A stretch of 64,000 nucleotides of DNA, taken from Ignavibacterium sp037440165. Its GTDB lineage: Bacteria > Bacteroidota > Ignavibacteria > Ignavibacteriales > Ignavibacteriaceae. The DNA lies in contig NZ_JBBIUQ010000006.1 of the NCBI RefSeq assembly GCF_037440165.1, positions 1-64,000 on the forward strand, given 5' to 3'. Both the position numbers and the translations under genes were made by a program. Below, in pieces: positions 1 to 10,319 of this stretch. Every line of letters begins with the position of its first letter. Position 1 is the first letter of the stretch. Under the pieces are notes generated by a model that did no database searches, was not told the DNA's origin, and was given only the letters and a program-made list of their open reading frames with translations.

Positions 1-1091
1 GGGATAAAAAAAATCACAAACAACTTGTAATTAATTATCTTGATAAAAATCAAAAGCAATTCAAACTTCAGTCATCAAGACTTCCATATCCATTTAATCT
101 GCTTTCAGCTTTGCTTTCATTTAAAGCAATATCATTAAAAGATAAACTTTCGTTGATAAGATTTTTTATAAGAATAAAATTTATTGATTCAAATAAACTA
201 ACTAATTTGAATGTAAACCAGTGGTTAATCAGTGAAAAACAGTCTGAGAGGGTAATAAAAATTTTTTGGGAAATTATTTCAATTGGCGCACTGAATACAT
301 CAACTGAGAAAGCATCGGCAAAAATTTTCTGCGATATATTAAAACAGATTTTTTGGACAGATAAAAATTCTTCTTTAATAATTTTGCCATCGCTGCCATT
401 ATCTAAATCTTTTATCGAACCACTTTATAGTTACCTGATTGAAAACAACTGCAAAGTTTTTCTATCAGAAAAATGTGTTTCCCTTGAATACACTGATGAG
501 AAAATATCAAATTTCGTGACTTATTCAAATAAAGAATCAATGAAAAAAGTTTATAGGAATTTTGATTATGTAATGTCAGCAATTCCATACTATGCTTTGG
601 AGAAATTGATTGATAAAAATCTTTTTGCCCTCAAACCTGATTTCAAATATTCATCAATTTTAAATGTGCATTTATGGTTAACAGAAAGTGCTGCAAGTAA
701 ATTTAATTTTATAGATAAAGAATTTTATGCATTTAATAATTCCGAGCTGCATTGGCTTTTCAACAAAGGCTCGCATTGGAATATCGTGATTAGCAATGCA
801 GATAAATTTATGGGAATAGATAAAGAAGAAATTTTCAGATCAATATTGAATGAGTTAAAAAGTTTTATTCCAATCAACAATGAAGATGTTAGTTGTTATA
901 AAATCATTAAAGAAAAGAGAGCTACATTTATTCCTGATGGAATCACATTAGAAAATCGCCCCTCAGCTGAAACGAAGATTAAAAATTTATTTCTTGCAGG
1001 TGATTGGACAGATACAAAATTACCAGCGACTATTGAAAGTGCAATTAAAAGCGGAAGAATTGCAGCAGAAAAAATTATTTATAATTTGTAA
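1..1091 (+). CDS. hpnE: Hydroxysqualene dehydroxylase HpnE (FAD-dependent), 5' end outside window
   Basis: C-terminal two thirds or so of an amine-oxidase-fold flavoprotein. The frame is open from base 3 to the TAA at 1089-1091, so the gene begins before the window; the TTG at 111 is internal, because codons 3-110 read as convincing protein ending in PYPFNLLSALLSF. The last 45 residues carry the family signature LFLAGDWTD followed by LPATIESAIKSGR, which closes the FAD site in squalene-associated desaturase-like proteins. The middle has the usual W-rich segment (NQWLISEKQSERVIKIFWE). In the family, HpnE converts hydroxysqualene to squalene with HpnC/HpnD, feeding hopanoid or other triterpenoid synthesis. 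HpnC/HpnD would be expected just upstream, outside the window. A generic phytoene-desaturase-type oxidase is the alternative. Confidence 0.85.
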   Translation, partial: DKKNHKQLVINYLDKNQKQFKLQSSRLPYPFNLLSALLSFKAISLKDKLSLIRFFIRIKFIDSNKLTNLNVNQWLISEKQSERVIKIFWEIISIGALNTSTEKASAKIFCDILKQIFWTDKNSSLIILPSLPLSKSFIEPLYSYLIENNCKVFLSEKCVSLEYTDEKISNFVTYSNKESMKKVYRNFDYVMSAIPYYALEKLIDKNLFALKPDFKYSSILNVHLWLTESAASKFNFIDKEFYAFNNSELHWLFNKGSHWNIVISNADKFMGIDKEEIFRSILNELKSFIPINNEDVSCYKIIKEKRATFIPDGITLENRPSAETKIKNLFLAGDWTDTKLPATIESAIKSGRIAAEKIIYNL

Positions 1092-1249
1092 TCTTCTGAT
1101 CATTTCAAACTTGATTTGTTAAAAATTCAATCCGTTTAATATCTGTTTAATCAGTTAAATCCGTTAGCTAACTGAGTGAGCCATTGATTTTCAGAAAAAT
1201 TTCTCCACAAAGAATCAATGAATTACTACACATTTAAACTTTAATTTTC

Positions 1250-2629
1250 TCATAATCCTTCCTCACTAAGCAGATAAACCATAACTGCCATTGCAGCAGA
1301 ACCAAGTTCAAACTCTCTGGGATGAACTTCTTCAAAAGTATCATTAGCTGAATGATGAATATCCATATATCTCTGATCATCAGGAACAAAACCGAGCAAT
1401 GCTTTTGCATTTTTAATTTTACTCACATCAACTCCGCTTCCACCTTTTCTAACCCATTCAATACCTGCTCTTTCAAGAACCGGCAGCCATTCAGCAATTT
1501 TATTTATTGTTGCTGAGTCGGAATCGACATTAAACCCAACTGGAGTATATGCACCTCTGTCGGCTTCAATCGCAGCAATATGTTTTTCTGAAGAAGCAGC
1601 AGCGAACTTTCCATATTCAATTCCTCCTCTTGAGCCATTTTCTTCATTAGTAAAGAAAACACATCGTACCGTTCTTTTTGGTTTAAGAGAAAGTCTTTTG
1701 AATAGATCAAGCACCTCAAATGACTGAATGCATCCGGCACCATCATCGTGTGCGCCGCAGCCAACATCCCAGCTATCAAAATGTCCGCCTACGACAATTA
1801 TTTCATTTGGATAATCTGTGCCTTTGATTTCTCCAACTACATTGTATGACTGAGCATCATTAAAAGTTTTGCAGTTAAGTTTTAATCTCAACAAAAGATC
1901 AGGATTTTGTTTTAGTTGTTCACTTAAAAAATCTGAATCAAGATATCCAATTGCAGCGGCTGGTATTTTAGGCAAGCTATCAACATAGAGCATTACACCT
2001 GTGTGAGGCACATTATCATATTTTGTGGTAAGTGATCTTATCACAACACCAACTGCACCAAATTTTGCAGCTTCAATTGCACCATACAATCTCTGATCAA
2101 CTGTACTGCCGTAACCTGCAAATGTATTTACTAAACCCTGATCAATTGGACGACTGAAGAAAACAATCTTTCCTTTCACATCATTTGCTTTAAGTTTCAA
2201 TTCTTTGAAAGATTTTATTTCAATAACTGCCGCAGTAAGTCCCTCTGGATTTGTAGCAATACTGCCTCCAAGTGCAAGCAGATTCAATTGTTTGATTAGT
2301 TTACTATTGTTATAAACACCGCAAAATTCCTTTTCACCTCTTTCCCAATGAGGAACCATAACCGGCTGCAGCCAGACAGAATCAAATCCTGCTTCAATCA
2401 TTTTTTCTTTTGCCCAATAAATTGCTTTCAAGGAATTTTCAGAGCCGCTTAATCTCGGACCTATTTCACAAAGCTCTCTTAGCAATTCATAACCCTTTCT
2501 TTCTCTGAGTGCAGTTTTTATAATTGTATCAGCTATTGATTTATAGTGATTAAATTTTTCATTGGTCTGACTATACAGAGATTGAGTTATAATCACCATA
2601 GCTAGCAAAAGAAAAAATATTTTTTTCAT
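1250..2629 (-). CDS. Secreted M28 family zinc peptidase with PA-type insert
   Basis: Secreted zinc aminopeptidase/carboxypeptidase-Q-like protein of about 459 residues. I start it at ATG 2629 rather than the upstream ATG at 2653, because an AGGA lies about 6 bases before 2629 and the protein then begins directly with a signal peptide (MKKIFFLLLAMVIITQSLYSQ). Metal ligands of the M28 fold are visible: GGHFDSWDVG, the AHDDGAG aspartate, the TNEENGSRGG catalytic and ligand glutamates, the IEADRG aspartate and the DIHHSANDTF histidine. Residues about 130-250 look like a protease-associated insert between signal peptide and catalytic domain. It stands alone on the minus strand, divergent from the cupin gene. 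Probably periplasmic or exported peptide turnover; the substrate cannot be told. Confidence 0.88.
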   Translation of the reverse strand: MKKIFFLLLAMVIITQSLYSQTNEKFNHYKSIADTIIKTALRERKGYELLRELCEIGPRLSGSENSLKAIYWAKEKMIEAGFDSVWLQPVMVPHWERGEKEFCGVYNNSKLIKQLNLLALGGSIATNPEGLTAAVIEIKSFKELKLKANDVKGKIVFFSRPIDQGLVNTFAGYGSTVDQRLYGAIEAAKFGAVGVVIRSLTTKYDNVPHTGVMLYVDSLPKIPAAAIGYLDSDFLSEQLKQNPDLLLRLKLNCKTFNDAQSYNVVGEIKGTDYPNEIIVVGGHFDSWDVGCGAHDDGAGCIQSFEVLDLFKRLSLKPKRTVRCVFFTNEENGSRGGIEYGKFAAASSEKHIAAIEADRGAYTPVGFNVDSDSATINKIAEWLPVLERAGIEWVRKGGSGVDVSKIKNAKALLGFVPDDQRYMDIHHSANDTFEEVHPREFELGSAAMAVMVYLLSEEGL

Positions 2630-2724
2630 TTCTGTTCCTAAATTTTTGGTCAAAATTACTTAAGAGCTTATTAATTCAAAATCGGAATAAATTCTTATCT
2701 TGCTCTATCAGAAAAAAAAATATT

Positions 2725-3222
2725 ATGCATCAAAAAGCAAGATATTATATTGAAAAATTAGAATTAAAAAGACATCCTGAAGGTGGATATTACAGGGAAA
2801 TTTATCGTGCAGGTGAAATGTTTTTTACCGAAACAATTCCTGCAAGAAAATTAAACCGAAAAAACATCTCTACCTCAATTTATTTTTTACTCAACGGCAG
2901 AGATAAATCATTTTTTCACAGATTAAAGTCAGATGAGATATGGCATTTCTACGATGGCTGTGATGTTAAATTATATTTGATTGATGAAAAGGGAAGTCTT
3001 AGCAATGTTTTGCTTGGTAAAACGAGCGAGCGATTTCAACTGATTATTCCGAAGAACACATGGTTTGCAGCTGAGCTTACTGAAAAAAGTTCATTCGCAT
3101 TAGTTGGATGTACTGTTGCCCCAGGATTTGACTTTAATGATTTTGAACTTGCCAATCGGGAAGAGTTGCTTAAACATTTTTCGGAACATAGAAATATTAT
3201 TAATCGTTTTACAAAATCTTAA
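2725..3222 (+). CDS. Cupin family protein (DUF985/Cupin_5 type)
   Basis: A 165-residue cytosolic cupin. The N-terminal motif KLELKRHPEGGYYREIYRAG and the later FHRLKSDEIWHFYDG are the hallmarks of the DUF985 (Cupin_5) family, a small beta-barrel group related to yeast YML079W. The DEIWHFY segment carries the conserved cupin strand, and ALVGCTVAPGFDFNDFELA is the usual C-terminal signature. Function in the family is not established; some members have been linked to sugar epimerase-like folds. Starts at an ATG without an obvious Shine-Dalgarno sequence. It is divergent from the M28 gene with about 95 bases between the chosen starts. Confidence 0.85.
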   Translation: MHQKARYYIEKLELKRHPEGGYYREIYRAGEMFFTETIPARKLNRKNISTSIYFLLNGRDKSFFHRLKSDEIWHFYDGCDVKLYLIDEKGSLSNVLLGKTSERFQLIIPKNTWFAAELTEKSSFALVGCTVAPGFDFNDFELANREELLKHFSEHRNIINRFTKS

Positions 3223-3389
3223 ATTCAGATACAAAAAATTTGACCTGAATTATTTTTTAATAAGAGTTATGTTTTATTCGTTAAAAAACTGGTTTCTTGA
3301 AAATATCCTAATGTTTCCTTTATTTTTTCGAACAAAAAAAGGAGCCATATCGAAAAATACCTCTACTGTTTTGTTTAACATTCTGTTAG

Positions 3390-6300
3390 GTGTTCCTCAT
3401 TAAACGCTCGTTTAAAAATTCCGTAAAAGAAATTATCCGGATTATTCTGGGCTCAATCATTCTATTTTATGCCGGAATAAATCTTGGGTCCATTTCGTAT
3501 GAAAATACTCAGATGAATAAAGAGATCTGGAGAGATATTTGTTTTAATCTTATTACTCTTCAGAACAAATTAAATATTCAGAATGAAAATATTTCACCGG
3601 GATTAAAAGAATTTTCCAACAGAGGGAAAGAATTAAATCTCTCTTTGGTAACAGTTCCGCCTGATACAGGACTTGAAAATAAAGTCGATTCAACTCTTCT
3701 TCTGAATGATTCAATTTTTATTACAGATAAAGATACTAGTAAAACAGTACTGATTGATTCAACCAAAATAAAAGTAAATAAAGATTCACTCAGGCTTTAT
3801 GAATGGTCTCAGGATTCAACTGCGCGTCTCCAATATTTTAAGTATCAAAGAGAAGATGTTCATAATGTTACTTTAAGACAGAAAAGATTATCTAAGTTTT
3901 TCATTGAACCATCTCCTACATTCAAACAAAGAAAAATTACGATTGACTCCACTGGTAAATATGTAGAAATCAAAGAACTGATTGCTGGCAAAGAAACAAA
4001 AATTTTATTGCGAATGCCAATAGAAGAATACATTCAGGAAAGATTGAAGTATGAGGAAAGAAAGAAATGGGAAGATTTAGGTTATGCTTATGAACTGAAA
4101 TCAGGAGAAGTTGGTCTTCAGGAATTGATGAAAAGTATAACAGACTTTGAAATTCCTTTACCAAAGGTTGGAGTGTTAAGCATTTTCGGTGAACCAAAAA
4201 TCAGTTTGAAAATTGGTGGTGCTGTTCAAATTCAAGGTGCTTGGAGAAACGAAACTACAGAAGGAGTTACTGCTTCAAGACTTGGTAATACTAGAAATGA
4301 ACCCGACTTCAAGCAGCAGATTCAAATTAATGTTAACGGAACAATTGGTGATAAACTTAATATCAGTGCAGACTGGAACACAGAGAGAACATTCGAATAT
4401 GAAAATCAACTTAAGATAAAATACACTGGTTATGAAGATGAAATAATACAAAGCATTGAAGCTGGTAATGTTTCACTTCAAACTTCTCCTTTAGTCGGTG
4501 GAAGTGAAGCTCTATTCGGAATTAAAGCTTTATTTAAAATGGGACCATTCACACTTACTACAATTGCCAGTCAGAAAAAAGGTGAAACTAAAGAAGTTGA
4601 AGTTTCAGGCGGTACAACAGCAAGTGAATTTCAGAAGCGAGCTTATGATTATTCTACAAATCACTATTTTGTTGATGAAGTCTATGCTGATCCAAATCTG
4701 AATATATTTAATAATTATTATGGTAATCCTACACCACAGGTAAACAATCAATACTTGATAACAGAAATTCAGGTTTGGAAATCTATAAACACTGTAACAA
4801 CTGATAAATCCCGTGAAAGAGATGCTAACGCATTCATAACATTGCCGCCGATAAACAGAGCCGGTCAGTATGCTGATTCTTACAGACAACTTCTTGATAA
4901 TCCTGTTCCCGGAGTTGAAGAAGCTGGCAGATTTTTATTACTTCAGGAAGGTGTTGATTATATACTTCATGCTCAAACAGGATTTATAACTTTTAAAACT
5001 GCAATCAATGAAAATGATGCTATTGCAGTTTCATACGGCAGAGAGAACGGACCTGGTACAGCTGATGATGAATACTTTGGTGAATGGCTTGCACCCGGCG
5101 ATACAAACACAACCAAAAGATTAGTCCTTAAACTTGTCAAACCAAGAAATCTTCAACCGCAATTTACAATTGCCTGGAAACTTCAGCTTAAAAATATCTA
5201 TCCGACAGGTGTTCGTAATATTAAGGAAGAGGGATTTGAATTTGAAATTAAATATGAGGTTGAAGGTGGTGAACCTGTAAGAGAATTAAATGGCAAACGT
5301 TTATTGAACGCGTTTGGATTAGACTTACTCGATGCAAGTAAACAGCCAAATCCAGATAATGTTTTTGATTTCAGACCAAGCATTACTGTTTTTCCCGAAA
5401 CAGGTGAAATTGTCTTTCCAACATTACAGCCTTTTGGAAGAGATATTCCTGCTGATTTAGGTCAATACACATATCAGGAAGTTTACGATACAACAAAAAC
5501 TTTTGCTCAGCAGGTGAAAGAAAAAGACAAGTGGATTTTAGTTGGTAAAAGTGCCGGTAGTTCTTCTGCTTCTTATCAGTTAGGATTCAATGTAGTTGAA
5601 AATTCTGTTAAAGTTATTCTCGACGGAAGACAATTAAAGGAAGGTGTTGATTACCGCGTTGATTACAACAGTGGTCAGTTAACAATTACTAACAGTGCGG
5701 CATTAGTTCCTGGTGCTAATCTAAGAATCACTTACGAACAAAATGATTTATTCCAGCTTGCATCAAAAACTCTGCTTGGTGCTCGCGGTATTTATGAGTT
5801 TTCAAAAAGAACTAATCTTGGTTTTTCTGTTCTCAACTTAAATCAGCAAACTTTAAGTGATAAAGTCAGAATTGGCGAAGAACCATTAAGCAATACTATT
5901 TACGGAGTTGATTTCAATACATCAGCAGATTTGCCATTTGTGACCAAAGCAATTGATAAAATCATTTCTACACGTGAAATGTCAACATTTAATTTCAGCG
6001 GCGAATTTGCTTATATGAATCCTGATCCAAACACAAAGAAAAGTACAATTTCATCTGATCAGGGTAAAAGTATTGCTTACATTGATGACTTTGAAGGAGC
6101 GAAAAGAATTATTCCTGTCGGTGTTTCATATACTTCGTGGAAAGATTTGAGTGCACCTGATTCTCTCGCACTATTACCAGGAACGAGAAGAGTTGACAGA
6201 ATGCCATTCAAAGGAAAAACATTCTGGTTCAACGAAACACCTTCACCATTTACGGTTCAACAGATTTACGGAGATAAAAAGCAAGTTGCTCGTTCTGATC

Positions 6301-9300
6301 AACAAGTAACAGTGCTTGATTTTGTATTTCTGCCTGATACGCCAGGAACATTTAATTATGAACCTGACTTTTCTGACAGACAGAAAGTTTGGGGCGGAAA
6401 TATGAAAGTGTTAACCTCAACGGCAAATAATCTTGTTGAGGAAAATGTTGAGTTCATTGAATTCTGGGCACAAATTGTAGATGCTGAACCAGGAGCCAAA
6501 TTATACATAGATTTGGGTAAAGTTAGTGAAGATGTAATTCCAAATAATGTTCTTAATACAGAAGATAAAGACAGAAATGATGCGATTGATGTTGAAGGTA
6601 AAGAGGATACTGGTTTGGACGGATTATTCGATGCTGCCGAGCGAACTACATTCAACAGCACAAAATCAGACCCTTCCGGTGATAACTTTTTCTTTCTTCG
6701 GGGCAGTGCGCCATATCCTTTTGATTACTTCAACATCAACGGCACAGAAGGTAACGCTGTTTTAACTGACATCGGAAGATTGCCGGATACAGAAGACATT
6801 AACCGAAATGGTAATCTGGATAATCAAACTGCATTTTTCAGATATGAAATTCCTCTTGACACTGTTCCAGAGAATAATCCATTTATTGCCGGCGGCGGAC
6901 TAACTCCATTTAACTGGTATTTGTTCAGAATTCCGTTGCAGGAATTCAAAGAAAATATCGGACAAGCAAGTTTTTCGAATGTTGAATTTATGAGAATGTT
7001 CATAACTGGAGTAAATAACAAAGTTCATTTCAGAATTGCTGAGTTTAATCTTGTTGGAAGTCAGTGGCAAAAACTTGCTAAAAATGATTCAGTTCTCTCA
7101 ATCTCTGTAGTTAGTATTGAAGAAAATCCTGAATACAAAAGTCCTCCTGGAGTATTTCAGGAAAGAGACAGAACAAGACCAGATGAAAATATTTTAAGAA
7201 ATGAACAATCACTTAGTTTAATTCTTAATGGTTTGCCTGATGGACAATCACGTGAAGCAGTAAAATATTTATTCCGTCCTTTGGATGTTTTCAACTACAA
7301 ACAAATGAAACTGTTCATTCACGGTGATTTAAATAATGTTCCCGGCTCAATTTCATATAACGATACGCTTGGTGGACAGTATCAGTACTCTTCTGAAGTA
7401 TATTTCCGGTTCGGCGGTGATACTAATAACTATTATGAATATCGTCAGCCAGTTCTACCTGACTGGAATGAAATCACAATTGAGTTTGATAAAATCACAG
7501 CAATAAAACAAGTTTTACGGGATTCAATTAGTCAAATTATCAAAGTTCCTGTCGAAGGAAGACCCGGACATTACTATGTATTTAAAGGTAATCCAACATT
7601 AACATCATTTAAATTTTTATCGGTCGGAGTATATAACATTGATAATTCTTTCAATCAGGGAAATTTATCCGGGCAAATTTGGGTGAACGAACTTCGTGTT
7701 GTTGGTGCAGATGATTCTCCCGGCTGGGCTTACAGCTTGAACAGTTCATTAAAACTTGCTGATGTGATGACAGTTAACTTCACTTACAGTAAGAAAGATC
7801 CTTATTTTCATCGATTATCAGAAAGATTTGGTTCGAGAACAGATAACACAAACTGGTCTGTATCAACTGATTTGAATGTTCTTAAATTATTGCCAATAAA
7901 TTTGCCTGAAAGCAATTTAAGAATAAACTATTCGCACACAGAGCAAAAAGGTAAACCATTATATCTACCCGGAACTGATGTAAAAGTTGATGAAGCAGTA
8001 AGTCGTCAGCAGATAATTTATGATCTGGATACAACGGGAAGAGTCAAAACTCCTCAACAGATTCGAGAAGAAACAGAGACAGAGCAAATATCTGATACCT
8101 GGTCAGCTTCAAACATAAAATTAAAAATACCTTCTACTTGGTGGTTAATAAGAGATACTTTTAATTCAATTACATTTGGTTTTAATTACAACAAAACATT
8201 CAGCAGAAATCCAACAATTGAAAAAGCAACATCGTGGGTTTGGAATGCTAATATGAACTATGGACTAAACCTTAGTCCAGACTACAATATTGTCCTTGCT
8301 GATTTACCATTACTCGGTTCGTTCATTCAGTTATTTAAAGATTATGCAAATCTTAAAATTTATTTTCTGCCGCAGAACATTAGTCTTAATGTAACTGCTA
8401 AGCGAAACAGAAATTCAAGCAAGAGCCGACCAACATTCAATCCACAGACAGGTCAGTTTCAGGAGCCCGATGAAGTCATTTCAAGAGATTTCTCAACTAC
8501 CAGAGGAATGACATTCAACTGGAAAGTAACTGAAGGCGGATTCTTAAATCTTACCACTAGTTATAATGTTAATGTAACATCAACATTAGCAAATCTTGAA
8601 ACAGACATTTACGGAAATGAAAGAACTGAAAGTGAAATCTGGTCTGACATAATCGGTGGTAAATTCTTTGGTAAGGATTTCAGATATCAACAATCAATTG
8701 ATTTCAGAACTGCCCCAAAACTTCCATCATTGTTTGACTTAAATAAGTTCTTCACCATCACTGCAGGTTATTCTGCCGGTTATCAATGGAATTTTGATTT
8801 AAGGCAGGAAGAACTTGGACGAAGTGCCGGCTTCAACAATAAATCAAACATTGGTTTGACATTAAGATTAAAAGCTTTGTTCGCTCCTTTGTTTGAAGAA
8901 ACTCCAGACCAAAAACAAAATGTTACACAAAGACAATTCAATCAGCAGAAACAAACTTCTGATATCCGGCTGAATGAAATGCGTGACACAACTGTTTTTA
9001 ATAAGAGTGATTTCCCTGACTCATTAACAGCACTTGATGAAAAAAAACCATCTGCTGTTACAAAAGCTCTTGCCTTTCTGAAAACAGTCGCAAAAAATAT
9101 TTTCTTCGATTATGAAACAATATCAATAAGTTTTTCAAATGATAACTCTTTATCAAAATCAGGATTACAATCTCAGGGAACTGGTTTTGCAAATTTCTGG
9201 GGATTGTTCTACAACGAAGATGCAGGTCCTACAAGAGGATTTATGCTTGGCCTTTCGGATGATGTTGGGAAAAGAGTTGCTTTACCGGGAACAAATTTGT

Positions 9301-10313
9301 CAGATAATTTTTCACAGAAGAACAATCTTGATTTAAAGACTTCACGACCTCTTTGGGAAGGTGCTAAAGTAGATATAAGCTGGAAAGTTGGTTGGACGCT
9401 GAATAAAGTTACAACTCTGTCAGTAGATAATGATGGAAATCTTTTTGTACAGGGTATAAATTCATCCGGCACTTTAACAAGATCATTTTTAACATTACCG
9501 CCTGTATTATTTTTATCTGTTGCAAACAGTGGAATAAAACGAGTTCACGAATTATACAATCCTCAGGCCGGCGATGCTGCATCAAGCTTATCAAATGCAT
9601 TTCAGGAAGGATTTGAAAGTTTTCCATTCCTTTCTAAACTTCCATTTTTAAGCAATGTTACTAAATACATTCCACGACCTAATTGGAGAATAAGCTGGGA
9701 TGGATTGGAAAACTTTTTAATATTCAAGTCTATTGCTAAACGAGTTTCACTTGAGCACAGCTACTCTGCAAACTACACTGAGGGCTGGAAATTGAGCCGA
9801 GATGGTAAAGAAGAAATCCAAACTCAGAAAATTGATTATGGATTTTCGCCGCTCGTAGGATTAAATCTTACATTTGGTCAGTTGTGGGAAGGAAATCTTT
9901 CCGGAAGTCTTAAGTATGGAACACGAACAAGTTATGATCTTGGTATTACTACAAACAATATCAACGAAACTTTCTCGAGAGATATTGGATTTACTCTTCA
10001 ATATTCGAAGAGCGGATTTGAGCTACCATTGTTTGGAGTTTCATTAAAGAATGATCTTGAATTCAGCTTGGCTTACAATCAATCCAAAAATTCTATTGTA
10101 AGATTTGAAATGAATAATTTTACTGAAGAGGGAATTCCTCAGGATGGAACAACACGGGTTACAATCGAACCTCGTGTTAAATATACGATCAGCTCAAAAG
10201 TTACACTATCAATTTTCTACAAACGATCGTCGGTTTCACCTGAAGGTGCTTCGAGAATTCCTCCAACAACTACAAACGAAGCCGGTATTGATGTTAACAT
10301 TACAATAAACTGA
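3390..10313 (+). CDS. sprA: Cell-surface protein SprA, type IX secretion outer-membrane translocon
   Basis: A 2307-residue protein, the largest in the window. SprA is the giant outer-membrane beta-barrel through which type IX secretion substrates leave the cell in Bacteroidota relatives. Visible support: an N-terminal hydrophobic signal/anchor segment (about residues 15-33), very long beta-rich sequence with alternating polar/aromatic strands, the SprA-typical YIDDFEGAKRIIPVG stretch in the middle, and repeated barrel segments such as DIYGNERTESEIWSDIIGGK near residue 1740. The start is weak: GTG 3390 follows directly on an in-frame TAG, and no clear Shine-Dalgarno precedes it; the next ATG (residue 42) would remove the signal segment. 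porX follows 6 bases after the stop, so the two are probably co-transcribed, which fits a shared T9SS role. Confidence 0.92.
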   Translation: MFLIKRSFKNSVKEIIRIILGSIILFYAGINLGSISYENTQMNKEIWRDICFNLITLQNKLNIQNENISPGLKEFSNRGKELNLSLVTVPPDTGLENKVDSTLLLNDSIFITDKDTSKTVLIDSTKIKVNKDSLRLYEWSQDSTARLQYFKYQREDVHNVTLRQKRLSKFFIEPSPTFKQRKITIDSTGKYVEIKELIAGKETKILLRMPIEEYIQERLKYEERKKWEDLGYAYELKSGEVGLQELMKSITDFEIPLPKVGVLSIFGEPKISLKIGGAVQIQGAWRNETTEGVTASRLGNTRNEPDFKQQIQINVNGTIGDKLNISADWNTERTFEYENQLKIKYTGYEDEIIQSIEAGNVSLQTSPLVGGSEALFGIKALFKMGPFTLTTIASQKKGETKEVEVSGGTTASEFQKRAYDYSTNHYFVDEVYADPNLNIFNNYYGNPTPQVNNQYLITEIQVWKSINTVTTDKSRERDANAFITLPPINRAGQYADSYRQLLDNPVPGVEEAGRFLLLQEGVDYILHAQTGFITFKTAINENDAIAVSYGRENGPGTADDEYFGEWLAPGDTNTTKRLVLKLVKPRNLQPQFTIAWKLQLKNIYPTGVRNIKEEGFEFEIKYEVEGGEPVRELNGKRLLNAFGLDLLDASKQPNPDNVFDFRPSITVFPETGEIVFPTLQPFGRDIPADLGQYTYQEVYDTTKTFAQQVKEKDKWILVGKSAGSSSASYQLGFNVVENSVKVILDGRQLKEGVDYRVDYNSGQLTITNSAALVPGANLRITYEQNDLFQLASKTLLGARGIYEFSKRTNLGFSVLNLNQQTLSDKVRIGEEPLSNTIYGVDFNTSADLPFVTKAIDKIISTREMSTFNFSGEFAYMNPDPNTKKSTISSDQGKSIAYIDDFEGAKRIIPVGVSYTSWKDLSAPDSLALLPGTRRVDRMPFKGKTFWFNETPSPFTVQQIYGDKKQVARSDQQVTVLDFVFLPDTPGTFNYEPDFSDRQKVWGGNMKVLTSTANNLVEENVEFIEFWAQIVDAEPGAKLYIDLGKVSEDVIPNNVLNTEDKDRNDAIDVEGKEDTGLDGLFDAAERTTFNSTKSDPSGDNFFFLRGSAPYPFDYFNINGTEGNAVLTDIGRLPDTEDINRNGNLDNQTAFFRYEIPLDTVPENNPFIAGGGLTPFNWYLFRIPLQEFKENIGQASFSNVEFMRMFITGVNNKVHFRIAEFNLVGSQWQKLAKNDSVLSISVVSIEENPEYKSPPGVFQERDRTRPDENILRNEQSLSLILNGLPDGQSREAVKYLFRPLDVFNYKQMKLFIHGDLNNVPGSISYNDTLGGQYQYSSEVYFRFGGDTNNYYEYRQPVLPDWNEITIEFDKITAIKQVLRDSISQIIKVPVEGRPGHYYVFKGNPTLTSFKFLSVGVYNIDNSFNQGNLSGQIWVNELRVVGADDSPGWAYSLNSSLKLADVMTVNFTYSKKDPYFHRLSERFGSRTDNTNWSVSTDLNVLKLLPINLPESNLRINYSHTEQKGKPLYLPGTDVKVDEAVSRQQIIYDLDTTGRVKTPQQIREETETEQISDTWSASNIKLKIPSTWWLIRDTFNSITFGFNYNKTFSRNPTIEKATSWVWNANMNYGLNLSPDYNIVLADLPLLGSFIQLFKDYANLKIYFLPQNISLNVTAKRNRNSSKSRPTFNPQTGQFQEPDEVISRDFSTTRGMTFNWKVTEGGFLNLTTSYNVNVTSTLANLETDIYGNERTESEIWSDIIGGKFFGKDFRYQQSIDFRTAPKLPSLFDLNKFFTITAGYSAGYQWNFDLRQEELGRSAGFNNKSNIGLTLRLKALFAPLFEETPDQKQNVTQRQFNQQKQTSDIRLNEMRDTTVFNKSDFPDSLTALDEKKPSAVTKALAFLKTVAKNIFFDYETISISFSNDNSLSKSGLQSQGTGFANFWGLFYNEDAGPTRGFMLGLSDDVGKRVALPGTNLSDNFSQKNNLDLKTSRPLWEGAKVDISWKVGWTLNKVTTLSVDNDGNLFVQGINSSGTLTRSFLTLPPVLFLSVANSGIKRVHELYNPQAGDAASSLSNAFQEGFESFPFLSKLPFLSNVTKYIPRPNWRISWDGLENFLIFKSIAKRVSLEHSYSANYTEGWKLSRDGKEEIQTQKIDYGFSPLVGLNLTFGQLWEGNLSGSLKYGTRTSYDLGITTNNINETFSRDIGFTLQYSKSGFELPLFGVSLKNDLEFSLAYNQSKNSIVRFEMNNFTEEGIPQDGTTRVTIEPRVKYTISSKVTLSIFYKRSSVSPEGASRIPPTTTNEAGIDVNITIN

Positions 10314-10319
10314 GAAAAA

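Noticed and set aside
3104..3403. ORF overlapping the end of the DUF985 cupin
   Set aside because: Out-of-frame shadow of the cupin gene running into the spacer; the product has no signal or motif.
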